A DNA stretch of 47,412 nucleotides from Candidatus Competibacteraceae bacterium. GTDB taxonomy: Bacteria > Pseudomonadota > Gammaproteobacteria > Competibacterales > JAHEDQ01. The translations under genes were made by a program, and so were the position numbers. The notes beneath the pieces are model-generated. The model saw only the letters and a list, made by a program, of their open reading frames with translations, was not told the DNA's origin and made no database searches. The stretch lies in the NCBI GenBank assembly GCA_024641125.1, contig JAHEDQ010000008.1:1-47412 (forward strand), read 5' to 3'. Positions 30,057 through 39,857 of this stretch are shown here, piece after piece (positions within the stretch are counted from its first letter, which is position 1; each line of letters opens with the position of its first letter).

Positions 30057-30293
30057 TCTGAGCGCAGAACTTGCATGCTCTGCGAGTGATCAGCTCGATA
30101 GGTCGACAGAATCACCGCAGGAAAGGCATCGACAATCGGTCAGTGCGTCCGCCGGCAAAGAGTTGCGGATCAAGTCGGGCTCTGATGCATTGACCCCAGT
30201 CTGCGCCGTGTAAGCGCCTCCGGGTTGAGGTCGCCATCGGCAGTTTGCTGTCTTGGATATTTGTGTTTGGAAATAGTCGCTCAGCCTCGCCCC

Positions 30294-33200
30294 ATGTGCC
30301 CATTCAGGCGGTTTCCGGCTCCTCTGTACCTGGTCATGATGCTGTTGGCGCAGCTTGTGTGCCACCAAGTCGCGGCGCAGACCGACTTCGATCCAGTCGA
30401 AGCCAATGAAAATATAATCGAATCCGGCAAAGCATCGGTCGAAGCGGATGCAACCCTGTCGGAGGAATTGAAGACCTGGGCACTCGATTTCTACACCCGC
30501 GCCGCCGCCGAGTTGGAAGAGGCACAAAACAGCGAAGCTGCGCTGGCGCGGCTCAAGGCCCGGGTCGCGACGGGTCCGGGACGCATAGCCGAACTGCGCG
30601 CCGCGCTCGACGAAACCGTCTCAGCCCCCCCCATGGAATTGGCCGCCGACACGACGCAAGCCTCGCTTGAGCAGTTGAAGGCCAAACTGGCGGCGGATTT
30701 GGACTCGGCACGCGCCGCGCTGCGAGAGCAGGCGGAGGTGCTGACAGCGCTTTCAACGAGTGGGGAAAGCGCAAGCCGGGATCTGGCCGAGGACGAACGA
30801 CAGCTGAGGGCTTTACTCCGGGAGGAACGGGCCACGCCCGCACGCGATGAACCAGACATCGTCGGAGAGGCCCGTCAAAGCTTCATAGCAGCTCGAACCC
30901 GGGCTTTGCAGGCAGAGGCCGGGGTCATCCGGACCGCGCTGGTCAACCAGGAACTGTTGCTGGAAATAGCGACGCTGGAACGCGACCTTTCCGAACGGCA
31001 AGTCAGTCAACTGGAAAGCGCCCTGGGCCGCCTGGAAAACCGGTTGCGCTCTCGGCGTACGGTGGAACTGGAACGTGCCCGCGAACAAGCAGAGGCGACC
31101 CGGGCATTGACGGCCGCCCTGCCGCCGGCCATCGCCACGGTCGCCGAGGAAAATGCCCAACTGCAGCTGGAAGTGCAGGAAACCACTCTCAAACGAGACG
31201 CCACGGCACAACGTTTGCGGGACATGGAAGGGCAACTCCGGACCGTCGCAACGGAATTGACCGGCAACCAGGCACGGATTGCGGCCACCGGCGGCACCCC
31301 GGCCGTGGGCAGATTGTTGCGCAGACAGCTCAAGGCGCTGCCCACCACGAGAGACTATCGTCGAGAGTCCGCAGACCGGCAGAACGAGCTGAACCGGATT
31401 ACCGATCGGCGGATTGACCTTGAAGATCAAAGAGGCGTGCTGAACGCGCTGGATGCGGAGGCAGAGCGGCGACTGGCTTCTATCGATAACGAACTCGATG
31501 CAGAGGATACAGCGTCGCTCCGTACCCTGACCCTGGATCTGCTGGGCGACCAGCGTCAGATTGTGGCCGAACTGGAGCAGGCATACCAAGGCTACGCCAA
31601 CGAGCTGTATGCGGTGCAGGCGACGGCAGGCCAGCTCGGTGCCGAAGTCGACGAAGCGACCCAATTCATCAAGGAGCAGCTTTTCCGAATTCGCAGCGTG
31701 CCGCCGTTTTCGTTGCCTGACTTTGAGCATCTTTCCGACGCCGCCACCTGGATGCTCGCGCCGGGCAATTGGTCGCGGGTTCCCAGGGATTGGGTAACGT
31801 CGGTTCTCGAAAACCCCCCGCTGTCGGTGTTAGCAATGATTTCGGTCGGCATCGCGTTCTTTGTGCGCTGGCGTGCACCCGCCGCATTCAGGCGGTTTGC
31901 GGGACAGGTGCGACACTTGCGAAGCGATTCGATCAAATACACCCTCGGCACAGTCGTCTACACCGTGGTCGCCGCGTCCGCCTGGCCGCTTGTCCTGCTC
32001 TCGGTTGGCTGGAGCCTACGGGAGTCCGCCTATAGCGCGCCCTTCAGCATCCACGTGGGCACGGCTCTGTCGTACACCGCTGCGTGGATGCTGATGCTCA
32101 ATCTGTATCGATGGAAGAACCTCCCGAACGGGTTGGCCGTGGCCCATTTTGGGCACACCCAGGCGGCCGCCGACTACGTGCTCAGGGACTTGCGCTGGCT
32201 TAGCCGTTTCGTGCTGCCACTGGCTTTCATTGTTTCAATAACCATCCAGGCTGACGAAAAAGCGCTTCTCCTTGCACTGAGTCGCCCGGGCTATGTCATC
32301 GCCATGATCGCGTTCAGCTATTTCTTCTGGCATGAATTCAGGAGCGAGAACCCGCTACTCGATTCGGTTCGCAAAACGGGGCCTGAGACTGTATTCGTAC
32401 GGTTGATGTTCTTGTGGAGACCACTTCTGGTGTTGACTCCGCTCGGTTTGGCGGCCGCCTCACTGCTTGGCTATCTCCAAACCGCCAGCCAGCTTGCGGA
32501 GTTGATGTTGTTGACGATGCTCATTCTGTTCGCACTGTTACTGCTGCGCGATGTGCTTCTACGCTGGTTCTACACGTCGGAACGACGCCTTCGCCTGGAA
32601 GCGGCGATACAGCAACGAGAAGAAGCGCGTGCCGAGCGCGAGCGTGCCGGCGAATCGGAGCTTGAGTTCCCCGAGGTCGAACTGCCGGAAGTGGACTACA
32701 AGTCCCTGGGCGAACAGGGTCGCACCATCGTCCGGGCCACCATCGGCGTGGCCGCCGTGGTCAGTCTTGTTGCGGTATGGGGCGAACTGCTGCCGTTCCT
32801 GGGTTTTCTCGAAGAGATCGAACTGCCTTACACCCGTCTGGCCCTGGTGGACGGCATTCAGGCGCACCTGCCGGTCACCCTGGCGGACCTCTGCATCGGG
32901 CTGATCGTCATACTGGCGACGATTTTCGCGTCCAAGAACCTGTCCGGGCTGCTGGAATTCACTGTACTCACTCGAACCAACGTGGACCGGGGCGGACGCT
33001 ACGCTATCGTCACCCTATGTCAATACGGGATCTTGATCATCGGCTTCATCATCGCCTTCTCCACCATCGGCATGCAGTGGTCCAAACTGCAATGGCTGGT
33101 GGCCGCCTTGGGCGTGGGGCTCGGATTCGGCTTACAGGAGATCGTGGCCAACTTCGTATCAGGGATCATCCTGCTGTTGGAGCGCCCGATTCGCGTTGGC

Positions 33201-33701
33201 GATACCGTGTCCGTGGGCGATCAAGGCGGCATCGTGGCCCGTATCCAGATACGGGCCACCACCATCATTACCTGGGAACAAAAGGAACTGCTGGTACCCA
33301 ACAAGGAATTTGTGACCGGTCGCGTGCTGAACTGGACACTGAGCGGTCAAACCAACCGAATCCTGATCAATATTGGGATTGCCTACGGCGCCGACGTGCG
33401 CAAAGCGATGGAACTGGTGCAGCAGGCCGCCAGGGAAAACACTTATGTCCTTGCCGACCCCAGCCCCATCGTGACCTTCGAAGCGTTCGGCGACAATGCG
33501 CTCAGCGTTTATCTGCGCGCCTACACCGATTCCCTGGAGCGGCGTTTGATCACCATGACCGAACTGCATCACGCCATTTACGACAAACTCAACGCAGCCA
33601 ATATTTCGATCGCCTTCCCCCAGCGCGATGTACATCTCGATGTCAAGGAACCCTTGCCCGTCCGCATTCACGGGGCGGGTTCGGAAGGCAGCGCGGGTTG
33701 A
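30294..33701 (+). CDS. MscK/KefA-type mechanosensitive channel
   Basis: Signal peptide, long periplasmic coiled-coil, multi-TM, MscS domain GLGFGLQEIVANFVSGIILLLERPIRVGDTVSVG. Confidence 0.93.
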   Translation: MCPFRRFPAPLYLVMMLLAQLVCHQVAAQTDFDPVEANENIIESGKASVEADATLSEELKTWALDFYTRAAAELEEAQNSEAALARLKARVATGPGRIAELRAALDETVSAPPMELAADTTQASLEQLKAKLAADLDSARAALREQAEVLTALSTSGESASRDLAEDERQLRALLREERATPARDEPDIVGEARQSFIAARTRALQAEAGVIRTALVNQELLLEIATLERDLSERQVSQLESALGRLENRLRSRRTVELERAREQAEATRALTAALPPAIATVAEENAQLQLEVQETTLKRDATAQRLRDMEGQLRTVATELTGNQARIAATGGTPAVGRLLRRQLKALPTTRDYRRESADRQNELNRITDRRIDLEDQRGVLNALDAEAERRLASIDNELDAEDTASLRTLTLDLLGDQRQIVAELEQAYQGYANELYAVQATAGQLGAEVDEATQFIKEQLFRIRSVPPFSLPDFEHLSDAATWMLAPGNWSRVPRDWVTSVLENPPLSVLAMISVGIAFFVRWRAPAAFRRFAGQVRHLRSDSIKYTLGTVVYTVVAASAWPLVLLSVGWSLRESAYSAPFSIHVGTALSYTAAWMLMLNLYRWKNLPNGLAVAHFGHTQAAADYVLRDLRWLSRFVLPLAFIVSITIQADEKALLLALSRPGYVIAMIAFSYFFWHEFRSENPLLDSVRKTGPETVFVRLMFLWRPLLVLTPLGLAAASLLGYLQTASQLAELMLLTMLILFALLLLRDVLLRWFYTSERRLRLEAAIQQREEARAERERAGESELEFPEVELPEVDYKSLGEQGRTIVRATIGVAAVVSLVAVWGELLPFLGFLEEIELPYTRLALVDGIQAHLPVTLADLCIGLIVILATIFASKNLSGLLEFTVLTRTNVDRGGRYAIVTLCQYGILIIGFIIAFSTIGMQWSKLQWLVAALGVGLGFGLQEIVANFVSGIILLLERPIRVGDTVSVGDQGGIVARIQIRATTIITWEQKELLVPNKEFVTGRVLNWTLSGQTNRILINIGIAYGADVRKAMELVQQAARENTYVLADPSPIVTFEAFGDNALSVYLRAYTDSLERRLITMTELHHAIYDKLNAANISIAFPQRDVHLDVKEPLPVRIHGAGSEGSAG

Positions 33702-33735
33702 TCGAAACCTGATCAGTTGAAGGGCATCAACCGAT

Positions 33736-34560
33736 CTACTTGGGAAACAGAAACTGCAACTGCAGCCTGAGCTGCCAGTCCGCTCCGTACTCCGGCTTCG
33801 CGACATTGTAGAACGCCTGAGCCTGCGCGTTGACCGGTTGCTTGCCGATTTTGAACACCCTGCCGCCACCGCCGCCCACCGGCACGGTCCACTTGTCGCC
33901 GCTGTCGGCTTTCCAGTTGGCGGACATGATGGGCGCCGAAGTCAGGTACCAGCCGCCACTTTTCGGGATGTTGTAGTTGATAAAATACTGCCAGGTAAAC
34001 AGGTTGATATCCTGGTCCCCCGAGCCGCCCACTGACCAGACATTGCTGACCAAAGAACCAACGACCCAATTCCCCGGCATGGTGAGGACCACAGCGGAGG
34101 CCCCGAGGCCCCATTTGTCGGACCCAAGCCGATCATCCGTCGCCGTTGGGAGCAGCGCCACGGGCCCCACACCCCAGGTCCACTTGCCAGAGTTTTTGGG
34201 TGAGAGGAACGCGGTGAAGGTGGTGTCACCGAGACCGTTTTTTCGATCCTGACCAGGCAGCATACCGGGCTGCGATACCACCGGGAGAATGGTGCGGGTG
34301 ATAACATTCCAGTTCTTGCCAAGAGAAAACGGCAGCACCGGCTGGATATTCAGGGTGTTCTGCGTTTTGTTCCCGGGTCCGACGTTGAAGTCCGTATTGT
34401 TCTGGAACGGCAGGCTGATCAAATCGGCAACCGGATTCTGCGAAGCCTTGGCCAGATCGGTGTTACTGTTTTCCGCGGCAACGCTCGCCGACCCGACCGA
34501 AGCGCTCAGCAGCAGGCAGGCTGCCGCTGTTTTCAAACCGATACACTTGTGCGATTTCAT
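33736..34560 (-). CDS. Outer-membrane beta-barrel protein, neuromedin-U/transporter-like family (paralog 1)
   Basis: Signal peptide; QNPVADLISLPFQNNTDFNVGPGNKTQNTLNIQPVLPFSLGKNWNVITR; C-term LQFLFPK. Confidence 0.82.
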   Translation of the reverse strand: MKSHKCIGLKTAAACLLLSASVGSASVAAENSNTDLAKASQNPVADLISLPFQNNTDFNVGPGNKTQNTLNIQPVLPFSLGKNWNVITRTILPVVSQPGMLPGQDRKNGLGDTTFTAFLSPKNSGKWTWGVGPVALLPTATDDRLGSDKWGLGASAVVLTMPGNWVVGSLVSNVWSVGGSGDQDINLFTWQYFINYNIPKSGGWYLTSAPIMSANWKADSGDKWTVPVGGGGGRVFKIGKQPVNAQAQAFYNVAKPEYGADWQLRLQLQFLFPK

Positions 34561-34580
34561 CAGGCCTTTCCTTTTGAATG

Positions 34581-34600
34581 CGAATGCGGGTCCGCATTCG
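34581..34600 (-). promoter_or_regulatory. Inverted repeat just upstream of the paralog 1 RBS
   Basis: cgaatgcgg-gt-ccgcattcg: 9-bp perfect arms, 2-nt centre. Confidence 0.5.
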
Positions 34601-35003
34601 ACTGCACTGCTTTACAAATTCGCTCTCGCCGAGCCGACAGATTCATGTTGAAGGTCGTGTCGAGGGAAGCTTAAGCCATGACCCAGGCGCTGTCTTAGCT
34701 GCAGTTCAGTTTTCCCGGGTCGCGCGGGAACCAACAGATGAGCCCGGCGGAAGCAGTGCCGATGGCCACGGCGTCGCTCAGGGTTGGCCGGTGATCATCC
34801 GACGCCTGCTGAATCGGCTTATTACACTTTCCGAATGCATTGGTTTCGCTGGGACGATGGGTTTGATCTCATTGTCCGCCAGGTCGATCAACTCCACCCT
34901 TGGCGTCGCCGACGCCGTGGGCAGCGGGCACACCCTGAGGTTGTTGCGGAGTTTTTTGCGATGCGCGCGGCATTGTGCGATTTGCTGCCGGGAGATGAAT
35001 GGC

Positions 35004-36353
35004 TCAGCCGTGTATGTAATGCAATGTGTCAAAGCCCTTGCGCCAGGTCGCAACTTCGGGGGCGAGGCTGCTGGGATCCTTGGCGCGCAGAGCAGCCGCA
35101 ATCAGGCGCGCCAGTTCAGGTGCATCCGCAACGCTCATGCCCCAACGCACCAGTTCGGGTGTGCCGATGCGCAAGCCGTTGAGATCAGCCTCGACCGCCG
35201 CGATGGGCAAGCCGATCCCGCATGCCAGAAAGCCCGCCTGACGAAGGGTCTTTGAAGCGGTTTGGCCCCCGCCAAACGCCGCGGCGCGAACCGCGAACTG
35301 ATGCGACAAAGTCGGCCCGTGGCGCGTCTGGAACACAGGGATGCCCTCTTCTTCCAGCGCCTTCGCAAGGGCTTTGGACACATCGATCATAGCCTCGGCG
35401 TAAGCTCGGCCAAAGTCCCGCCAGTCCAGCATTGTCACAGCGAGGGCTGCGGATTTGGCCGCATCGAAATTGGCCGTCATGCCGGGAAAGGCCACTTTGT
35501 CCAGACGCTCGGCAATTGCGCTGTCATCGGTCACAATCAGGCCCGAGGGCGGCCCGCCCAGGCTCTTGTAGGTGCTCATCGTCATCAGATGTGCGCCTTC
35601 GTTTAACGGGTTCTTCCAGGCTTTGCCCGCGATGATCCCGCATTGATGGGCCGCATCAAACAGCACTTTGGCGCCCACCTTATCGGCGATTTCGCGAATC
35701 TCGCGCACAGGGTGTTGGCACAGGTTCAGAGAGCCACCAATGGTTATCATCGCGGGGCGAAGAGACTCGGCCAGGTCTGCCAGCGCGTCCAGGTCCACGC
35801 TGTAGCCATCACTGTCCACAGGCGCCGGGTGGCTTTGCAACCCAAACAGCCCGGCACAGCCATCTGCGTGATGGGTGACATGGCCGCCGATGGAGGCAGG
35901 GGGCGCAATGATGCTGTCTCCGGCTTTTGCCAGCGCCATGAAAGCGTAAAGGTTGCCGATGGCCCCGGACGGCACCCGGATCTCCGCATATTTTGCTGCA
36001 AACACTTCGGCGGAGAGTTCTGCGGCGATCACTTCGATTTCTTCGATCGCTTCCAGTCCCGTTTCATACTTGTCGCCGGGATAACCCAGCGACGGACGGC
36101 TGCCGAGGCCGCTGGCCAGCATTGCCTCAGCGCGTGGGTTCATCACATTGGTAGCGGGGTTCAGGTTGAAGCAATCTGTTTCATGGATCTGTCGGTTTGC
36201 GGTCACGAGGGCGTCAAGACGAGCATTTAGAACAGCGCTGCCGGCGGCTGCTGCCTCACTCGCAATCTGTTGGACACGCGCTTCGCAAGGTTCGGGCACC
36301 CACGGGCGCAGCACAAGGTGTGTCATATCGGCTTTCCATGAAATGTCATGCAT
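35004..36353 (-). CDS. Divergent serine hydroxymethyltransferase-fold PLP enzyme
   Basis: PSLGYPGDKYETGLEAIEEIE, VLFDAAHQCGIIAGK, TMSTYKSLGGPPSGLIVTDD (PLP lysine region). Confidence 0.87.
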   Translation of the reverse strand: MHDISWKADMTHLVLRPWVPEPCEARVQQIASEAAAAGSAVLNARLDALVTANRQIHETDCFNLNPATNVMNPRAEAMLASGLGSRPSLGYPGDKYETGLEAIEEIEVIAAELSAEVFAAKYAEIRVPSGAIGNLYAFMALAKAGDSIIAPPASIGGHVTHHADGCAGLFGLQSHPAPVDSDGYSVDLDALADLAESLRPAMITIGGSLNLCQHPVREIREIADKVGAKVLFDAAHQCGIIAGKAWKNPLNEGAHLMTMSTYKSLGGPPSGLIVTDDSAIAERLDKVAFPGMTANFDAAKSAALAVTMLDWRDFGRAYAEAMIDVSKALAKALEEEGIPVFQTRHGPTLSHQFAVRAAAFGGGQTASKTLRQAGFLACGIGLPIAAVEADLNGLRIGTPELVRWGMSVADAPELARLIAAALRAKDPSSLAPEVATWRKGFDTLHYIHG

Positions 36354-36728
36354 TGAGTGAATAAAAATCGAGGCTATGGCGCAAATCCGTTTTCATTCTT
36401 CACCGGCCGTCAGGGCCCAGCGGGCGTTTGAGGCCACCGCCCGGCACGGGGGATTTGCGCGCTGACACTTGAAGACGCGCTCAACGGCACGGGCATAATA
36501 ATGCGACAGAAAGCCTTATTGCGTCGTTATTTGAATGGCAGGGCACTGGCGCGGGAGGTGGGATTCAGGGCGACACCACACGGAACCGCCGATTGCCCAA
36601 TGACTGATGGCTTGGGGGATACTCGATCCGCATTCGGAACAGGGCGTTGGTCTTGTCCTCTGGCCGGGCGTGCGGTAAAGCAAAGGCGGTCCATGCGAGT
36701 CATACGCTCGGACGGCGAACCGGCGGAA

Positions 36729-37613
36729 TCACCTGGGAAACAGGAACTGTATTGTGCCGCCGATACTCCAGTCCGGGGCCCCGTCCGGCTTGACCACGTT
36801 GGAGTAGGCCTCCACCCGGGCATTCATCGCCTGATTGCCGATCTTGAATATTTTGCCAACACCACCGCCCAGGGGCAGGGTCATTTTGTTGCCCGAGTTA
36901 ATTTTCCAGTCCACGGTGATGACCGAATCGCTGATCAGATACCAACCGTTGTTCAGATTGTAGTTTACGAATGGCTCGATCAAGGACTGGTTCACACCGC
37001 GCCGGTCGTCGTCTCCGGCAAACGACCAGAGTTGACGCAGAAGCATCCCGTAGGTCCCCCAACTGGGCTGCACCAGACCGACCGCCGTCGGACCCGCGCT
37101 CCACTTGCCGGAGCCCAGGCGATCATTGGTGGCGGTGGGCAGTGTGATCGACCCGCCGACGCCCCAGATCAGCTTACCCTTGGTCTCCAGGGGATTGAAG
37201 AACAGCGAGTAGTTGATGTCGCCCAGGCCGAAGGTTCGGCTTCCATTTTCTGTTTCACCGATGCCTGGGTTGCCGGGCAGGCCAGGTACGCCGCCGGGGG
37301 CGTCCAACAGAGGAACGATGATGCGGTTGACCAGATTCCAGTCACCGACGGTAACGGGGAGCACGGGTTGTATGTTCAGTACATTGGCATCGCCGTTGTC
37401 TGCTCCGTTATCGAATGTGAATTTGAACGGCAGGCTGTACATGGCGCTGATCGGATTCTGCGTGGCCGCGCGCAAATCGCCGCCGGACTCAGCCTGCGCG
37501 TTGGCCAATCCGCCAATGGCTGTGAGGCTCAGACCCAAAATCACAACGGTAAACCCGTGTCGCCAACCAGCGTATATGCTCATGATGTCCTCTTTTGCTA
37601 CGCATCGACTCAC
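36729..37613 (-). CDS. Outer-membrane beta-barrel protein, neuromedin-U/transporter-like family (paralog 2)
   Basis: Co-linear with 33736..34560: QNPISAMYSLPFKF, NVLNIQPVLPVTVGDWNLVNRIIVPLLDAPG, C-term IQFLFPR. Confidence 0.82.
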   Translation of the reverse strand: MSRCVAKEDIMSIYAGWRHGFTVVILGLSLTAIGGLANAQAESGGDLRAATQNPISAMYSLPFKFTFDNGADNGDANVLNIQPVLPVTVGDWNLVNRIIVPLLDAPGGVPGLPGNPGIGETENGSRTFGLGDINYSLFFNPLETKGKLIWGVGGSITLPTATNDRLGSGKWSAGPTAVGLVQPSWGTYGMLLRQLWSFAGDDDRRGVNQSLIEPFVNYNLNNGWYLISDSVITVDWKINSGNKMTLPLGGGVGKIFKIGNQAMNARVEAYSNVVKPDGAPDWSIGGTIQFLFPR

Positions 37614-37625
37614 TCGACGCTATCG

Positions 37626-37646
37626 GTTGTCAAAGACTTTGACAAC
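37626..37646. promoter_or_regulatory. Perfect palindromic operator-like site in divergent intergenic region
   Basis: GTTGTCAAAG-A-CTTTGACAAC, 10-bp perfect arms. Confidence 0.65.
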
Positions 37647-37740
37647 TCCCCGATGAATCATGCGTTGCGGTACCCTCGTCGAGCCGATCAACAGTATGAT
37701 CTAAATTTTCCAACCTGTAGTCGACAAGCGGAGGGACCGC

Positions 37741-38052
37741 ATGAATGACCAGGCGCCTGCTCATAGACCTATCGGTCCTGCCAACTTGCGGCGGGCATCC
37801 GCGGTGGCGACCGTTGCGCTGCTCGTACCGGGGTGTACCAGTATCTGGAACGCAGGCGACCTCGCGAACTGGGTACGGGACCAGGCGGTCGAACGGGGCT
37901 GCCAGCGCGAAACGATAGAGCTGGAAGACTGGTATGCCGAGACCGCCGAAGGCAACGTCTGGCGCGGAACCTGTCGTGACGCACAAGGCGGTGCCATGCC
38001 GTTCGGAATCAATGTGGACCCTGTCTGGACGCCTTCGCAATCCACCACCTGA
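37741..38052 (+). CDS. Small putative lipoprotein
   Basis: Hydrophobic stretch then lipobox-like LVPGC; divergent from paralog 2 gene. Confidence 0.6.
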   Translation: MNDQAPAHRPIGPANLRRASAVATVALLVPGCTSIWNAGDLANWVRDQAVERGCQRETIELEDWYAETAEGNVWRGTCRDAQGGAMPFGINVDPVWTPSQSTT

Positions 38053-38221
38053 ACCCGTGCCTGATGCCGCTGCGCCGGGATAGGACAGATCTGATTATCT
38101 TGTTTGGGACGTCGCCGACATCCGCCATTCGAGATGCGGTGCCGATGATTCAGGCCGGTATCGCTTCGACCCAGGGGGGCCACGCCGCCGAGAGACGGCG
38201 CGATATCCGTCCGAGCGCCAT

Positions 38222-38640
38222 AGCCACACCGACGAAGCGCAGCGGGCCCAACCCCACGCCGACATAGATGTGCAACTCGGTATGGCCTCACGGGGCAGAC
38301 CAACGCCGGGTATCCGCATGAGGCCATAGTCGCAGACTACCAGCCCGACCTCTGGCGCATGGCGGTCAGCCTGGTGCTCATCGCCCGTGCCAACGGCGAT
38401 CTCGCCCCGGGACCATCAGGCCGAGGCGATCGACGCCTTCAGCGAGACCTCCGTGGACAGCCTGAAGGCACTGTGGACTTGCCTGGAATTGGCGACCGCC
38501 AGTCCTGCGCTCACGTGCCTTGCCAACCTGGCTTGCGGACTGACTCTGGGTTACCGAACTTTTCGCATGGCCCACTGGTGTGCGGATATCGAAATACTGT
38601 GGGTCAATGAGCCCGCGACACTCACGCCTCGGCCAACTCC
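38222..38640 (+). pseudogene. Possible frameshifted gene remnant
   Basis: Protein-like text moves between frames: SHTDEAQRAQPHADIDVQLG / YGLTGQTNAGYPHEAIVADYQPDLWRMAVSLVLIARANG / ISPRDHQAEAIDAFSETSVDSLKALWTCLELATASPALTCLANLACG. Confidence 0.35.
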
Positions 38641-39857
38641 GTCAACATATGGAGGAGTACGTTGGCGCCTGCCTCGATGTCGTCGGGAGAGGTGTACTCC
38701 TTTACGTTGTGACTGATGCCCCCGGCGCTGGGCACGAAAATCATGCCCGCGGGGCAGATGCGGGCCAGCATCTGGGCGTCGTGGCCGGCACCGCTGGGCA
38801 TGCGTCTGACGGAGTACCCAAGATCACGTGCCGTGCGCTCCACACCCGCGATGACGGTCTCGTGAAAGGGAACCGGTTCAAACCGGGCGAGCCGGCGTGA
38901 GCTGATCTCGACGCCCTCCTGCGCAGACAATGTGTCCAAGAACGCGCTGAGCTGAGCTTCCGCCGCCCGCAGCAGCGCCTCATCCGTGTTGCGAAAGTCC
39001 ACGGTAAGCACGGCCTCATTGGGAACGACGTTGACCAGGTTCGGTTTGAGATTCAAGGCCCCCACCGTACCCACTTGATCACCACCCATGCGCGCCGCCA
39101 GGCGGCGCACCTCACAGGCGACGGCGGCTGCAGCATAGCCAGCGTCCTTGCGCAGGCGCATGGGCGTGGTTCCGGCGTGATTGGAGAAGCCCCGGATGGT
39201 GTATTCGCTCCAGGAGATGCCCTGCACCCGCTCGACGGCCCCGATGGTGATGGATTCGGCTTCCAGAACCGGACCTTGCTCCACGTGCAGTTCAACGAAA
39301 CACCGCACCGGGTATTGGCCGCAGGCCGCCTCGCCCAGATAACCGATCTCAGTCAGGCACTCCCCTACCCTGCGGCCATCGATGCCAACCACCTCATGGG
39401 CCACATCCAGGTCCATGCCACCCACAAACACCAGGCTGCCCATCATATCGGGGGCAAAGCGCGCACCCTCCTCGTTTGTGAAAAAAGCCACTGCCAGCGG
39501 ATGCTCGGTCTCGATGCCGGCTTCGTCGAGAACCTGGATGACCTCCAGCCCTGCCAGCACGCCCAGGTTGCCGTCATAGCGGCCTCCCGTTCGAACCGTG
39601 TCTATGTGGGAGCCGGTCATGACCGGCGGTCCAGGAGTACGGCCCGGACGAACCCCTACCACATTGCCCATCCCGTCGATGCGAATGGAGAGGCCCAACG
39701 CACGCATCCAATCCAGCACCCGATCGCGGCCTGCTTTGTCCTCCGGGGTCAGGGCCAGTCGGCAAACGCCGTTGCCGCCGATGGCGCCCAGCTCGGCCAA
39801 GTCATCGATGCGATCCATCAAACGCCCGATGTCGACGCGCAAGTGTTCGAGGTTCAT
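38622..39857 (-). CDS. M20-family Zn amidohydrolase (N-carbamoyl-L-amino acid hydrolase/allantoate amidohydrolase-like)
   Basis: TGSHIDTVRTGGRYDGNLGVLAGLEV, FFTNEEGARF, ELHVEQGPVLE; start trimmed to MNLEHLRVDIG. Confidence 0.93.
   Translation of the reverse strand: MNLEHLRVDIGRLMDRIDDLAELGAIGGNGVCRLALTPEDKAGRDRVLDWMRALGLSIRIDGMGNVVGVRPGRTPGPPVMTGSHIDTVRTGGRYDGNLGVLAGLEVIQVLDEAGIETEHPLAVAFFTNEEGARFAPDMMGSLVFVGGMDLDVAHEVVGIDGRRVGECLTEIGYLGEAACGQYPVRCFVELHVEQGPVLEAESITIGAVERVQGISWSEYTIRGFSNHAGTTPMRLRKDAGYAAAAVACEVRRLAARMGGDQVGTVGALNLKPNLVNVVPNEAVLTVDFRNTDEALLRAAEAQLSAFLDTLSAQEGVEISSRRLARFEPVPFHETVIAGVERTARDLGYSVRRMPSGAGHDAQMLARICPAGMIFVPSAGGISHNVKEYTSPDDIEAGANVLLHMLTELAEA

Noticed and set aside
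36354-36500. Glycine-type riboswitch upstream of the SHMT-like gene
   Set aside because: No glycine-riboswitch core recognised in the leader.
36501-37748. 415-aa plus-strand ORF
   Set aside because: Mostly antisense to outer-membrane paralog 2; shadow ORF.
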